Of a stretch of 64,000 bases of DNA, positions 1-11,806 are shown piece after piece. The first letter of the stretch is position 1, and every line of letters starts with the position of its first letter. The notes under the pieces are model-generated. The model ran no database searches. It worked only from the letters and a program-made list of their open reading frames with translations, and was not told the origin of the DNA. Made by a program: the position numbers and the translations under genes. The stretch lies in the NCBI GenBank assembly GCA_014338405.1, contig JTDE01000704.1, forward strand, positions 88,922 through 152,921, in the 5' to 3' direction. This DNA comes from Paragonimus skrjabini miyazakii. Lineage: Eukaryota; Platyhelminthes; Trematoda; Plagiorchiida; Troglotrematidae.

Positions 1-243
1 CCTTGACATTTTATCGTGTATTCTATTGTCGAAGAAAACTTCTGAGTGCATATTCACAATCAAGTTAGCAATAAACTGATGCCAACAAATATATATGCCT
101 GATGGAATTAAAACTAGAAAAACTGTAATACTGACCTGAATCTACAAGTTGGTAACACGATCATAGCGTCGTGCAATTTCGATATCTTTCATTTCCACAT
201 TCGGACATAACACGTATAAATTAAACACAAACAGCATGAATAC
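1..243. other. AT-rich non-coding flank
   Basis: I see no coding signal or repeat here. If the small exon that follows (minus strand) is real, this is the intron downstream of it. Confidence 0.3.
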
Positions 244-344
244 CTGCTTAGACATTTTATCTGACACCCAAACGTAATATTCACTTGTATGGGTTACTTC
301 TATTTCTTTTACTAATATAGTTGGCCCTATCTCTGATTTTCTGA
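244..344 (-). CDS. possible small internal exon, unknown protein
   Basis: I do not recognise this protein. On the minus strand a strong pyrimidine tract (ctctttctcttcctttttcag) ends at about 345. It is followed by 101 nt of open frame and then a donor of the form AAGCAG|GTATTC at 243-241. The frame reads through residues such as SEIGPTILVKEIEV and ends near YVWVSDKMSKQ. The reading frame stays open on both sides into the presumed introns, so openness alone does not prove the exon. The case rests on the acceptor quality and the exon-like size. It lies on the same strand as the better supported exons at 8.06-8.40 kb and 52.55-53.38 kb and could be a further 3' exon of the same transcript. It could equally be chance. 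Confidence 0.25.
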
Positions 345-637
345 CTGAAAAAGGAAGAGAAAGAGTGATTTCCATTATGTTAACAACGTAGTTCAAACTG
401 AATTGCTTATCCCAACTCAGCGAATTTTCCAAATCTTCCTATCCATTCGAACTTACACGTTACTATTAGGGGCTTCAAGTAGTGCATACTATGTAGCGAA
501 AAGAACATGTGATCAACAACAAGGTATGTAATTATCAACATACGTACAAAATATATTGAACAGTTAATCGTTTTGGGTTTACATTAAAAAGTGAAGATTA
601 TCAAAACTGACGGAAACTGCCTGAAAACACCTTAAAT

Positions 638-686
638 ACAAGACTGGCATTACACGATTTATGCTCGAGCAGATTTCGCTGCATCT
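638..686. repeat. left arm of PLE-flanking inverted repeat
   Basis: Reverse complement of 1059-1107. It contains the 33-nt perfect block at 654-686, with a ctcgag hexamer near 664. Confidence 0.85.
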
Positions 687-778
687 CCACTGGTGTTCAC
701 TGTAGACGAGTTAAAATGTACAAAATTCCAAACCACATGACAATCACAGAAGGCCAAAGTGCAAAACCAGTTCGGTTG

Positions 779-1084
779 CTACCAAGGCAACATCAACGTC
801 ACAAACAGTTCTTTTTGTACACACAAAATGGGGTGCCGGTGTCTGATCGCAATCGCTTCGGCATATCGTAGCAAACGTTTGTTTCTAGTCGAGAACAGAA
901 CACGAAATGACTTTGATGAGTCAATCACATGTTGCGTCATCAAGTGATGCTTGGCAATCGATGACGCTGACTCCTTCCGGGTGTTTGCTGTCAAGTTGCC
1001 TGATTGTGTGACCGTTTGTTGAACCCATTTCGGTAAGTGTTTGCTAACCCTGGTTCCAAGATGCAGCGAAATCTGCTCGAGCAT
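779..1084 (-). pseudogene. Penelope-like element C-terminal (GIY-YIG endonuclease) remnant
   Basis: A 101-codon open frame. Residues from about 10 onward (LGTRVSKHLPKWV, then SIAKHLM-like, RVLFSTRNKRLLRYAEAIAIR, and a final PILCVQK...TLMLPW) follow the pattern I know from the extreme C-terminus of Penelope-like polyproteins, downstream of the GIY-YIG endonuclease core. The natural stop codon of the family appears to be kept (779-781). The first nine residues are encoded by the inverted-repeat arm and are not PLE protein, so the apparent start is an artefact and the copy is 5'-truncated. The reverse transcriptase and the catalytic GIY half are absent, so it cannot be functional. The identification is from pattern recognition; a protein search should confirm it. 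Confidence 0.65.
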
Positions 1085-1107
1085 AAATCGTACAATGTCA
1101 GTCTTTT
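1059..1107. repeat. right arm of PLE-flanking inverted repeat
   Basis: Reverse complement of 638-686; the perfect block is 1059-1091. It directly abuts the 5' end of the truncated PLE coding remnant. Confidence 0.85.
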
Positions 1108-1111
1108 GTCT

Positions 1112-4100
1112 GCTCTATTCACATTTTCAACGGGAAACGGTTGTTTCAAATCTTAAATAAAAGTCAAAATTTAAGCTGTCTCATTTCAATCATTTAACAG
1201 TTAAAAATCAGCCAGAAACAACTTTATATCACGGACATATATGAAGTGGGTGGAATACCGGGATTACCAAGATCACTGTGTTGGACAATTGAAACGGTCT
1301 ACACTAATATCGAATGCCTTATCTCATTATCTTGAAGCAAACTCGTGTCCAACAAGTTACGGTAGTTAAACATGATGTGATTACCATTTCAGTTTTACTA
1401 AATTTGAGACAAATCACCAGGCGTTCTTTCACATCAGTTTAATTTACTACCTAATCAAAGAAACAAACTTAAGTTTCAAACGCTTACACTTGAAAATAAT
1501 TCTAATCTAATTTTATTTTTCTTCCCGAGACTGTCCCAGATACCGAATCGCCACTGACCTCAAATTTTTTTAAAACAACATACGATTAACATAAAAGTCG
1601 TGTACTCGTCAGTTTTCGGACGGAAGATTGCATCTGGTGAGCAGAACCGATTAAATGTAACGTGAACAACATGCCCACATACCGGAATGAAAGGACGGAC
1701 TGGTTTGCACAGAAGTAAAGGAATACGGAAAAGATCCAGAAGTAGATCAACAGGTAAGTGATGTGATGCGGCTTGTACATCGAGTTGTATGTAATTTTGA
1801 AAAAGAAAGGTCAAGTGAAATTGCTTGGGTTCACAACAACATTCAACTGGTGTGAAAGATCATGATGCCCGTTGAGTTTGATGTGAAAAAACGATAAAGT
1901 GACCCGGAAATCGTTTTCCTAGCAGAAAACCACACAACAGTTGCTGATTAACTTTATCAGCAAGTTAGCGTTGATATAAATTGAGTTCCACTCAGAACTG
2001 GTCGAAATATTCTCGTCCAAATACATATGTGTACCCTTTCGAAAAGAAGTCCGAAACTCGTGTTTCACTCTCAGTGTTATCCACCTTCATCTTTGTCAAG
2101 GCAGTTCGATTAATTCAAATCCTCGCCAGCCTGTTTGGAAACCATGACATGGAATCGCACTGACCGTTGTCTTGCTGATGACATCTTTAAGGTTCAATGT
2201 GTCACCACTTCCACATTCATTGTGACTCATGTTTGAGTTGACTATCGTAACCTTACAAATATAAGGTCCATTTTCGAATTACGCGCTCACATCAGTATCC
2301 TAAGCGGAAAGTTCAATGAATTGCATAACTTTACTAAACATACTCAATGAAATACTGTGTTTGGCAACGTCTTTAATTTTCAGCCAGCAATAAAATGCTC
2401 AGGGCGAACTTAAGTTAGAGGATGAGGGCAGCTTCTTCGATCTGAACTTCTTCGCCCGAAGTATACATTAGATAAAGACAACAGAAATGAAAAGTGAATG
2501 TAATCTGATGCATCCTATTGTGTTTGTCGTATTGGTTATCTCAAAACCCAAGAATTGTGTCGTGCGCGGCACACACACAGGACAATAAAACGTTTCTTTC
2601 AGTGGTTTCATAATTGCACCTGTGTGTATTCTGTTTTTCTTCGAAGATTTGTAAGCAAATTAATGAAGAGACTCAATTTCTGACACCAACGTTAAACACA
2701 GATACTAGTTTACAAATGTACGTTTAATAGTTAGTATTCTAACTTAAGCAAGTATTGTTGCTAAGATTAAAAAAAATAGTGTATGGTCTGTAGAACTCTT
2801 GATGAGGCTTCAATATGTAACTACTCAAATAGAACAATTAAACCAAAATGAGTAGTAGATAGAAGCATTTCTTTGTGATTTGTCCATGCAAAATTTGGAA
2901 TGTCGTGAATGATTTTCTAAATTTTCAGTTAAACATTCATGCGGTAAGTAGTTAATCCTAGCATGTCAGAACACAAGCTACAACCTGGATAAACAGGGTT
3001 TGTGAATAAATACAAAACTAGTTGTATAGACAAGCTACACTCGTTATACAAACTCCAGTTGTTTTAATTCTAATGTTTCTTCAAAAGTATAAGCCAAATT
3101 GTTCAAACTTGATCAAATTGTTGAGTAAATCACCGCGACCTTAAACCAACCGTACCAAAATTAACCAATATCTGTGTCATTTGATGCGATTGTTTTATTT
3201 TATATGAGCAATGGCGATGAGTCCAAAAAAATTGACTGACAGCTTTGCAGTACGACCAAAATAAATTTAGGTCAATTGCTATCAATAGTAATATTAACAA
3301 TATACTTTTAGAGGGAACTATAGTCACTCAAAAGGAAGCAGTTAACTTTGTAAATGTGGATTACATAGTTCACAGCTTTCCTCTAATCTTTGCCAAAACA
3401 GTTACACAGCATGAAAGGTTATTTAATAGCTGTGTACATTTGACAATCGGATAATATAGCAAGTGGTAGAAAACTGATTACGTAAATATCACAAGACTAT
3501 CCCATGGGTGTGTATTGTCCTCTTCCTCCAAACATAAAAACATATCCTCGATGATTTAGTCACGTGTTAAAAAACTATCGCGTGGTATAAGCATGCCAGC
3601 ATAAGAAAGTACATAAAGCAGGATGTTGGCATCACACAGATAAGTAGATAATTCAGAGATGGACTAACAGTCATCTTTGTATCCAACGCTAACAGCATGT
3701 TAGTGCTGAGTAGTTAAACATGCTCCGGTGAATCACGATGAAAGAGTAAAATATTTCATTTTGCCATTCACGCCAATGCATTTCGGTATATACGAGATAG
3801 CCATATCACATCTGAGGTTCAGATGTGTCGTCAGTACCTTCAGTAAAGGATGAAAACTTTCGACATGTTCTTATCGAGACAAATGTCGAGACCATCCATT
3901 AGTGTTCAACGTTATAAACACTTCTTTGCAGATGTTCCCACAAACAACCATTTACAGAACACCTCAAAACAGTTCTGTTCTGAATTATCAACAGTAAAAG
4001 AACTCGCTTCCATCCTTTGTGGACAGAAATTCACATATGACAGATATCGCAGCGGAACTTTGGAAGTAATTCAGTCCGGATATGCTTGATACGCGACGAC

Positions 4101-7100
4101 ACACATTCAAGGGATAACATGAAGATTCGCAATAAAACGAGTGGCAAGTGACCACTGATGGTTCTGAGTGTAGTTCACACTGCGTCATTATAAAAGGTGA
4201 ACTAAACGCTTACTATTAAATCAGTACATTGGATGGATTCTTTTGTTATATATCCTATGGCCTGCGAGGAAAACCATTTTTTCGATAAACTTTGAATACC
4301 TAAATGCATGCAGCTCACATGAATACAGCTCAGTTTGTTTTAAATACATGTGTAAGACTGGTCAGCACATGAATCTAATATATATCGATCGATAATTTTT
4401 GGCACACACTTGTTCGGAACGTGAAAAAGGTCTAAATACTCTGAAGTTACCTAGCAAAGTGAAATGTAGTTTACGGTCGATAAGTAATGATCTGAGGTCA
4501 ACTCTTCTTCATTCAACTGTGAAGATCCCAACTGAATGAGATGATGAGAACAAATTAACCAAGCCCTACCAGCTTCCTGTATCAAACCATATGCTGAAGT
4601 GACCTTATGTCCATGTTGAGGTATTTTCAAGGAATTCACTGTTACTCCACATACGGTGAAAAGCTCTTCAGTATCACGACTTACTGGCCAGACAAAAAAG
4701 TAGGTTCTTTGTAAACAATTAAGTGATTTTACAATTTTTCTGTGAAAGTTTGAAACTTCCCAGAAAACACCCTTATTTAGAAAAGCTTCATGATAATAGA
4801 TCGCTGATATGCCTGAAACTTAATCAGGTTTGGTTCTGTCGTCCGAATTTATTTAGCAGAATAGTTATGCTCGAGGAAGTAAGCTTTCAAATTGGGAGGT
4901 GTAACCAATGTATATATGTGGACTCATTTGGCTGGCGTTATCTGGTTTATATGTTGTGTCAACTACGGCTGTCACGTTCCGGGAACGAGTGGGCTCTGCA
5001 ATAACCAAAAACTCTTGATGGTGATGAACTTGGTAGTGTTTGGGTGGAGACGGTTGGACTAGTGGCGGCCTTTCCAAAACACAACTTTCATGTCTTGTAC
5101 TTGAGTGTGTGAATGATAGAAAGCCTCAAATCAAGTTAAAAACATTGTGTAGCTCCTTTCACTGAGAGTAGCATGCGGTCATACGCTGCGACATAGTAAC
5201 GGTTCATTCACATATCAGTTCCCAACGTAAAACAAGTAGGTTATATATAATTAAGATGTATTTATCATTAGACATTAGGGTGACGATTATCAGCATTCTG
5301 TCCATCGTAAGGTGAAGAATCAACCTTGTCTCTTCTCCAGTTTTGCTCCAAATGCACTTAACCGTAATTCAGTTAAAACTTTGTATCACAAAGTCGGATA
5401 TTTTTACACCTCTGATAAAATTTTTGTAAAACAGGAGATACAAAGTAAAACGTTATCAATTGACTACTCTTAGAAATTCATTGTGGTTCACAACATGATG
5501 GTCAGGAACAGTGAACCCATTTAGAAGTAAGATAAGTGTGTACTTTTACTGTCCAAAGACGCTCACCTGACGGACAATTTCAGGTACAATTTGGTGATTA
5601 GTAGTTTGTAAAGCAAGCTATGGAAAAATTGTCTGCACAGAAAATCATATACTATATTCCAAACAAACTAGAACTATATTGCGAACAACCTTCCAAAGCG
5701 AAGTATTCATCGTGAGTGAAATGCCCGTTAACTTATCTCAGATATAGAGTGATTCCTTTAAAGTCCGCGTAAATTCGTATATTATTGGTTAAAAAAATCT
5801 GATCCCAGATATGGCCACTCATGAAAAACTTGAGTAGACTGGACTGTTCAGACGAGGAGCCGATTAACAATTATGCACGGAAACGAACAATCCATCACTG
5901 GGATTTGAGCTGTTTTTGAATAATTCAATCCCTCAAGATCTAGCAAAGCCAACAGACCTGGTGACAGGGTTGATGCGGTAGCCATCAACTGAGTTGCACA
6001 CTCTGCATTATGTAGGCCTTAAAACTTATGGCTGCTGAAAAATGACAAGCACTATACAATGCCAAATTTCACCTCACTTCGTGCATGTCACTATTACTCA
6101 AGGTTTTTCCAAAAATAATGCTAACCCGGACGGATAGTCAGATGAACAGTGTGAACATTAGTCAACTCTTCGACTGTCGCTCACGCCCAACCCATTCCTG
6201 CTCTCATTTGTCTAGTTCATTCTATTCTATCATGTTGTGTTACTGAACGTAAGATTATGTGCATACGTTTCATAGGCTACAACGATGCACTTGAAACATA
6301 CATAGAGGAGTGATACTTCAAACTCACGATTGATCTGGTATTCAATTCCTAACTACAAAACTCTCATTTACTTACCTTACGAATAGTTAACAACTTGCCT
6401 AACTTATTCGTCACATTTCATAATAGCTTATCACTTTTTCTGGTGGTCTCCAAATACGACTGTCTGTTCGTTTCTGTTCTCATTTAATGTAACATCCACG
6501 TCAAATCACGATCATATTTTTGAATTTAACTGAACGGACTTCATGATAATAGACACCAAACACTTTACTCCATTCTCTTTCCCTTATTCTTCTGAACGGT
6601 TTTTTTTTTCAATTGTTAAAGTAGCCCGACTCTTGTAATTTCTCTGTTGATATAACCAAATATTTCATTCTTTTGGCTCATGGAAGTGAGCCGTTAAGAA
6701 AAGCTTTCAAATGCATTCTCATCCTCTTATGTCTAGATAACCCGTTAGCTCAAATTTTATAATGAATATCTATCGATTACGTTAGATAAAAATATGATAC
6801 AATCCTTTCATGGTACAACTAACTCTCATATCATGTTCGGCGTGTAACACCTTCCTGTATTTCATACCACCCCGGTAATTGATCATCGCATCTGTTCTCT
6901 CTTATTGAATGTATTGTCCAATGGTTGTTTTCTTTTGTTTGTTGCTGAAAAACACTAAAATCTTCGTTCGATTCTTCATACCGTAGTGTTTTTCTTATTA
7001 AACATGTTGTCGATTTTGTTGTTTGTCATTACCTTACAATGTCCAAATTGTTTGCATCAACATTCTTATCCGAAACAATTCATCTTGTCTATCTGAAATG

Positions 7101-8057
7101 CACAAATATATTTCAGACATTTTCACCGGGTCCCTACACAAACAGTTGGTTACGTGCACTGATCTTCTGTCAGTCTGTATTCAGCCTGATATTTACACGA
7201 ACTCAACCTTCCTACAATCGAATTAACCACGAAATTGAAGTGATAATTCTTCCCAATTCAAAATGTCAATAAAAGTTTGCCAAATTTCCCAATCATGTTC
7301 AACATACTTAACAGTGTTATGTTACACAAGATTAGTGAGTCAATTTTCTGTCATTTATCGAAGATGTGTGTATGTAAACGCCAAAATTTATCTACCGGGG
7401 TGTTCAATGTGTATACTTAATTTGGCTTGCAGACGAGTGACCTTGACGAAGAACACATGGAAAAGGCAGACACCTACAATCGGTCATTCTGAGTGCATAC
7501 TGAAAGCCATGAAGGTTCTTAACCGATATGACATTCAACAGAGCAGTCACCAAAACTGTGTGCTCACAATGTGATTAGAAAGCATACCATTTTTGACCAT
7601 ACCACAATCATTAAACACTGGAAGTTTGTTTCAGGTGAAACTTACACCAATTCAACCAAACAATTTTGGTACAGGTTCTGTATGTTCCCACAAACACCAA
7701 AGTATTAAGATGGGACACTAGTTACCAGAGTAATGACTGGTTCACCATGAACTTATAGACAGGCTCACATGGTCATTATACGAACATTCATAAAAGATGG
7801 AACGATGTGTGTAACGAAAAATGTCACTGGCTTAAGCGTTCACAGCCAGACAGCGTGAAAAACAGCACACCATCCATGGTCGCGACGAACAAACCATTCT
7901 ATTTCAACAACGTTTTTTAACGAAGTTAAACCAGAGTTGATTTTCGTATTTTCTGAAAACTTCTCTGGAAGTCACTCAGTACACATTACCCTAATTCAAT
8001 ATAATACAGACATGTAACCTGAAGAGATGGTGTGACTAATTGTCAGTAAAATCTTAC
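1112..8057. other. AT-rich intronic or intergenic stretch
   Basis: No exon or known repeat is supportable here. All open frames are short, start at arbitrary codons and lack recognisable motifs. The part from about 6.2 to 7.3 kb is pyrimidine-rich on the plus strand. If the 53.4 kb and 8.4 kb minus exons belong to one gene that continues past 8.06 kb, this is its next intron. Confidence 0.4.
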
Positions 8058-8402
8058 CTCAGTCGTGTTAACGATTGAAGCAACCATGCGAGCCGCATCG
8101 GTGAACATTCGCAACATGGATTTCAGTTCTACGCGACTGGATCGAACCGCTGACGTTGGAGTGGCTTCTTCGTCCATGGACATCTCTGCTGCCATTTTCC
8201 GAGACATCCCTGGACTATAAGAAGGCACTGATAGCAGTGCACCATCTGCTACTTGACGTCGAGCGCGCAAATCAGCCGCAAACCGTGGGGCCGAAGGAGA
8301 CCGTTGTCGATGTGAATAATTTCGCTTTAACTTATGCAGTTGGTGTTCTAGCCAGTGGATTGAATGTCGTAAATCGCCCATATAGTCACTAGTTCGATAA
8401 AC
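8058..8402 (-). CDS. internal exon of an unidentified protein-coding gene
   Basis: On the minus strand the sequence cacttttttttacag (ending at 8403) is a textbook acceptor, and CTGAG|GTAAGAT (at 8058/8057) is a textbook donor. They enclose exactly 345 nt, or 115 codons, with no stop and phase 0 at both ends. The encoded segment begins VYRTSDYMGDLRHSIHWLEH, a probable amphipathic helix with basic residues after it (HKLKRNYSHRQRS). A Pro/Ser/Met-rich linker follows (VPSYSPGMSRKMAAEMSMDE), then a helical end (ELKSMLRMFTDAARMVASIVN). Codons look selected and GC content is higher than in the flanking introns. I do not recognise the family: there is no transmembrane segment, no zinc ligand set and no enzyme motif. 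The open frame continues upstream into AT-rich intron sequence (KVRRMKDCICLLF...), which should not be counted as protein. Confidence 0.65.
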
Positions 8403-10697
8403 CTGTAAAAAAAGTGTGAAGGTTATAATATTATTTTCTTCTGATATTAGCCTTGGAAAATTCAAATAAAAAGTGAAGCTTAAATAAACAAACAAAAGAC
8501 AAATACAATCTTTCATCCGTCTAACTTTCAAAGCATGTTTTTCCATCAAAACGTCGCTAGAGGGAAAATTCAGAATTGGAGAAAGGTGCATTACACGCTT
8601 CGTGAGAACGGGAAGAATATATCAAATCAATAGATTGCAAAGTGAGACAAATATCAACAGAACAAACTCTACTAATGATGCTCGTTTGTTAGACTTCATA
8701 TACCTTACAGGTAACAAACTTAGGCAAACTTCATATGTTTAGACTGTGTAGTCACTGACGTTGATTAGCTCGGTAAGAGGTAGAATTTTAAATCATGATG
8801 ACAATATTACCAAATGAGTAAAAGTGCCTAGTTGTATTCAGTTATTCATTCATAACGATCATCAACTCGACTACAAGGTATCTGGTTCGGTTTTCCGTTC
8901 ACCGTGTCATATAAGATATGTAGAATAACGTGGAAGACAGTTACGACAAAAAGGACACAACTCGATAAACCAGGTCCAAGTGAAACACCTGGAAATTCTT
9001 AATGATACTGCACGTTCGTTGGCCGTATTTGATGATGCGCCTCCGGTCATGGGCAATTGTTGAGTGCTCGAAGGGCTCTTTCCATTGATTGTACAAATTA
9101 TCTACACTGCTGTCTGTTAACCGTCGAGGCGGAAAATTTGGCCATATATATATATATATATATATAATATATATATATATAAACTTCGCACATTGCTCTG
9201 TTTAGTCATATTGGACCGTTCGTTTAACTAAACCATGATTCATCGCCGTAACCACTGTTATTTTCCATGATTTGTTTTCAAAACGTTCCGCAATTTCCTT
9301 ACAAAGTTATAACAGTTATAACAGAGAAATTCTGTACATTTCATTGACTTCTTCACCTCCTCGTTTTAGTGGAAATTTGTCTGAGTTGAGCTTCCCGTCG
9401 AGTTCGACTGTTTTCAAATTAGGTCATACAGTTTCAAACAAATCCAGATTTTGTACTTACAGTTTATGCTTGATCCTGGAAGTACCATATCATTCATTAA
9501 CTTCAATGTGTAGAATACACCATGGATACTAACATCAACTCTGAGGATGGATTGCCCTTCCTTACTCAGTTCATTCTATATTCTTAGAGTCATGACTTTG
9601 GAACGAAATCGAAAGTCTTTTTACGATGCTAACTACAATTGTGTATCACCGTTTTCTACCTTCTGTTGCTGTTCGAGTTGTTTCGAGCAAGCCATTCTGT
9701 TCAGTTACTGAAGGTGCAACGAATTTAACAGAAAATCGTTTAAATCCCGCATCACGTAAAGCGTATTACCGTATTATTATTATCATAAACGTTAACCAAA
9801 TACTATTTCAATAACCATGTACAGAAAAACTGCAGCCGTATCAATGATCATTTACCAAGGTAGGTTACAGCAAACAGTGATTTGAGCTAAGTGTGGTAAT
9901 CACATAATTGGCTCCGGTTATATACTAATAATTTGGCACACGATGCTTAGAACCAAAATCGATTTCATCCACCGACGAAAGTCTGGTTTGCATGTTAAAA
10001 CCAGGGATGAACGTTCCTACCCAAGAAACATGGCTTAAGATGAGCTTAATCAATGAAATGTTAAAGTCATGTTAGACCTTCAAGTATGCGTAAAAACAAG
10101 AGAGGTTGTTCTATTGAAACATGAATAGTGTTCGTTTTGTGAGAATACAACTGCTAAACAGCTCCACAGTAATGTGAAACCAAAATCTGACCACATGGAG
10201 CAAATGACAATTGGCATATACCTACCGAAATTCGAGGCTATAAAACCCAGTAAGTTCGCCAAAAGTATGCCACTAGATGTTTGGTCATTCACACTATCAT
10301 TTTAGTGAGTAAGTAAACTTTACAGAATGTTGGATGAATTTATACTAACCCAATATGCCAAGTAACATTCATGATAGTGTGTTGAGTCAGAAATAACCTT
10401 ACTGCTCAAGCTGTCACATCAAGTTTTAACTACCAATATCGTTCATATCACGTGTATTACAGTTGTGCCAGTCTTAAGAGACTGTGGTATATCTAAGAAG
10501 AAATATCAAGTTTCCTCACAAAAATTGGACAGCTTACCAATACTTATCGTCCATCAATCCCATTGGTAGTCTAATAGGTTAGTGTAGGCAGGTTTTGGTA
10601 ACCATAACCATCAAATACACTGAATGGATGCACAAAATCCGGTATCCAAATGGTCAATAATATCGGTCTAATGGGCATAACATTATAAGATTATTTA
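8403..10697. other. intron-like stretch
   Basis: AT-rich sequence upstream of the minus exon. It contains the (TA)n tract at 9.14 kb and short frames without motifs; nothing else is supportable. Confidence 0.4.
9144..9181. repeat. (TA)n microsatellite
   Basis: About 38 nt of alternating A and T with one phase slip (taatat) near the middle. Such tracts often mark the 3' ends of LINE copies in this window (compare 28.2 kb), but no LINE coding remnant adjoins it. Confidence 0.9.
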
Positions 10698-10770
10698 AAT
10701 TTGAACATCACTCACAATTGATCGCAGCTGTCGCATTCCCATAGACTATCCAGTCGGCCCCTCTCGAAAA
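10698..10770 (-). mobile_element. SINE 3' fragment, inverted
   Basis: The reverse complement matches the SINE segment running from the cgaaaggggccgactgg block to the caattgtgggtgatgttcaa block. It lacks the tRNA-like part and the last ~25 nt of the family. It abuts the forward copy that starts at 10771, giving a head-to-head arrangement. Confidence 0.85.
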
Positions 10771-11052
10771 GTGGTTGAGCGTTCACATATGATAATTCGG
10801 TCGTGCCTAATGTGAGATCAATGGCGCAGTGGTAAACACGGTTGCCTCATGAACAGCGTGTTCGTGGTTCAAGTCCCGGCAGTGGTGATGATATGCACTA
10901 CTGACGAGCTCTAATGAGAGCGAAACTCGAGTCTAGTGCTTCTTTTCGAAAGGGTCCGACTGGAAAGTCTATGGGAATGCGACAGCTGCGATCAATTGTG
11001 GGTGATGTTCAAATTGAAATAAACCAAATCCCCGACTACTCATCAGTAATTA
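10771..11052 (+). mobile_element. tRNA-derived SINE, nearly complete 3' two-thirds
   Basis: Starts inside the SINE head (ggttgagcgttcacatatg) and continues through a tRNA-like region with an A box at 10822-10833 (tggcgcagtggt) and a B box at 10866-10876 (ggttcaagtcc). These are the two internal RNA polymerase III promoter elements. A unique body follows (gacgagctctaatgagagcg, aaactcgagtctagtgcttc, then a ccgactgg block), ending near the family 3' terminus (cccgactactcatcagtaat). With the copy at 18.28 kb it is the best preserved copy in the window. The SINE has no coding capacity and would depend on a LINE for movement. Confidence 0.85.
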
Positions 11053-11488
11053 TAAGATTAGTTTACTCTCTACTTTCGGGTTTTTGTTTACATCCAGAAC
11101 AGAAGACGGGTACTTTGTGACTGTATGTTTAACTAGGACTTGCATTCATTGTTGAAAGAAATCAGCTAGATATACACTATATACATCAGTGAACAACAAA
11201 AATATATGATCAGTAATTTATGTCCAGTCGGCTGGGGCTTTATATTAAAAGTACACTGTTCTTATCTTCTACTCAATGCACTTTTGGATACTTGCACTCA
11301 TATCGCAAAATCGATCGTCTGTGTGATCAGTCCTGAATATCCGTGTGTTTTTAACGTGTCAGTTCTGGTGACATCCTTCACAGCTACACGGTTGGACAGA
11401 AGAATAGACAGCAACAGTTAGTCTATGTTAACTGGTTTGTACCAGATATGAAAAGACACGCGTCTCGCTTCTACCTCACTACACTTCT

Positions 11489-11806
11489 ATGTGTGTACTA
11501 GTTGAATCATCACACAGTCAGGGTGAACGAAACAATTTGGTGCTGCTATTGTTGCTATATCCCGATGTCGACAGATTCATTGGCCTCGCCGAATACAGCC
11601 ACCATTCCAAGTCGATTCAATGCAAGTTAAACTTGTCTTTTATGTTGATCGGCACAAAACGAATGTTCGTGATCGGTCAGAATGTGAAAAACGAGCTGTT
11701 GGTTCACGATTCCTCCAGTCGGTTGATCAGAATAATACGTACGCAGAGATACTTGAAAGATCGATTCAACATCTGTATTCCTACAAAACGAGGTGATGAT
11801 TCATGA
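11489..11806 (+). CDS. possible exon or orphan ORF, unknown
   Basis: A 105-codon open frame with a protein-like composition: FIGLAEYSHHSKSIQCKL, then MFVIGQNVKNELLVHDSSS and a basic stretch RLIRIIRTQRYLKDRF. An acceptor-like site (gatgtcgacag) lies inside the frame near 11573, and a possible donor (ACGAG|GTGATG) at about 11790 just precedes the stop. If both are used, the exon would be about 11574-11790. I do not recognise the family and see no repeat match. It may be a host exon on the strand opposite to the other exons, a decayed element, or chance. Confidence 0.22.
   Translation: MCVLVESSHSQGERNNLVLLLLLYPDVDRFIGLAEYSHHSKSIQCKLNLSFMLIGTKRMFVIGQNVKNELLVHDSSSRLIRIIRTQRYLKDRFNICIPTKRGDDS

Larger units (their letters stand above)
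638..1107 (-). mobile_element. Penelope-like element 3' fragment inside an inverted repeat
   Basis: The core is a minus-strand PLE C-terminal coding remnant (779-1058). It is enclosed by two arms in inverted orientation, about 638-686 and 1059-1107. The inner 33 nt of each arm (654-686 and 1059-1091) are perfect reverse complements. The outer 16 nt have a few mismatches, and similarity stops abruptly on both outer sides. Penelope-like elements are known for unusual terminal structures, including repeats in direct or inverted orientation left by target-primed insertion. That fits, but the arms could also belong to an unrelated element into which the PLE copied itself. Confidence 0.6.

Noticed and set aside
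8156..8392. 78-codon plus-strand frame over the 8.06-8.40 kb exon
   Set aside because: Shadow of the minus-strand exon, which has proper splice sites.
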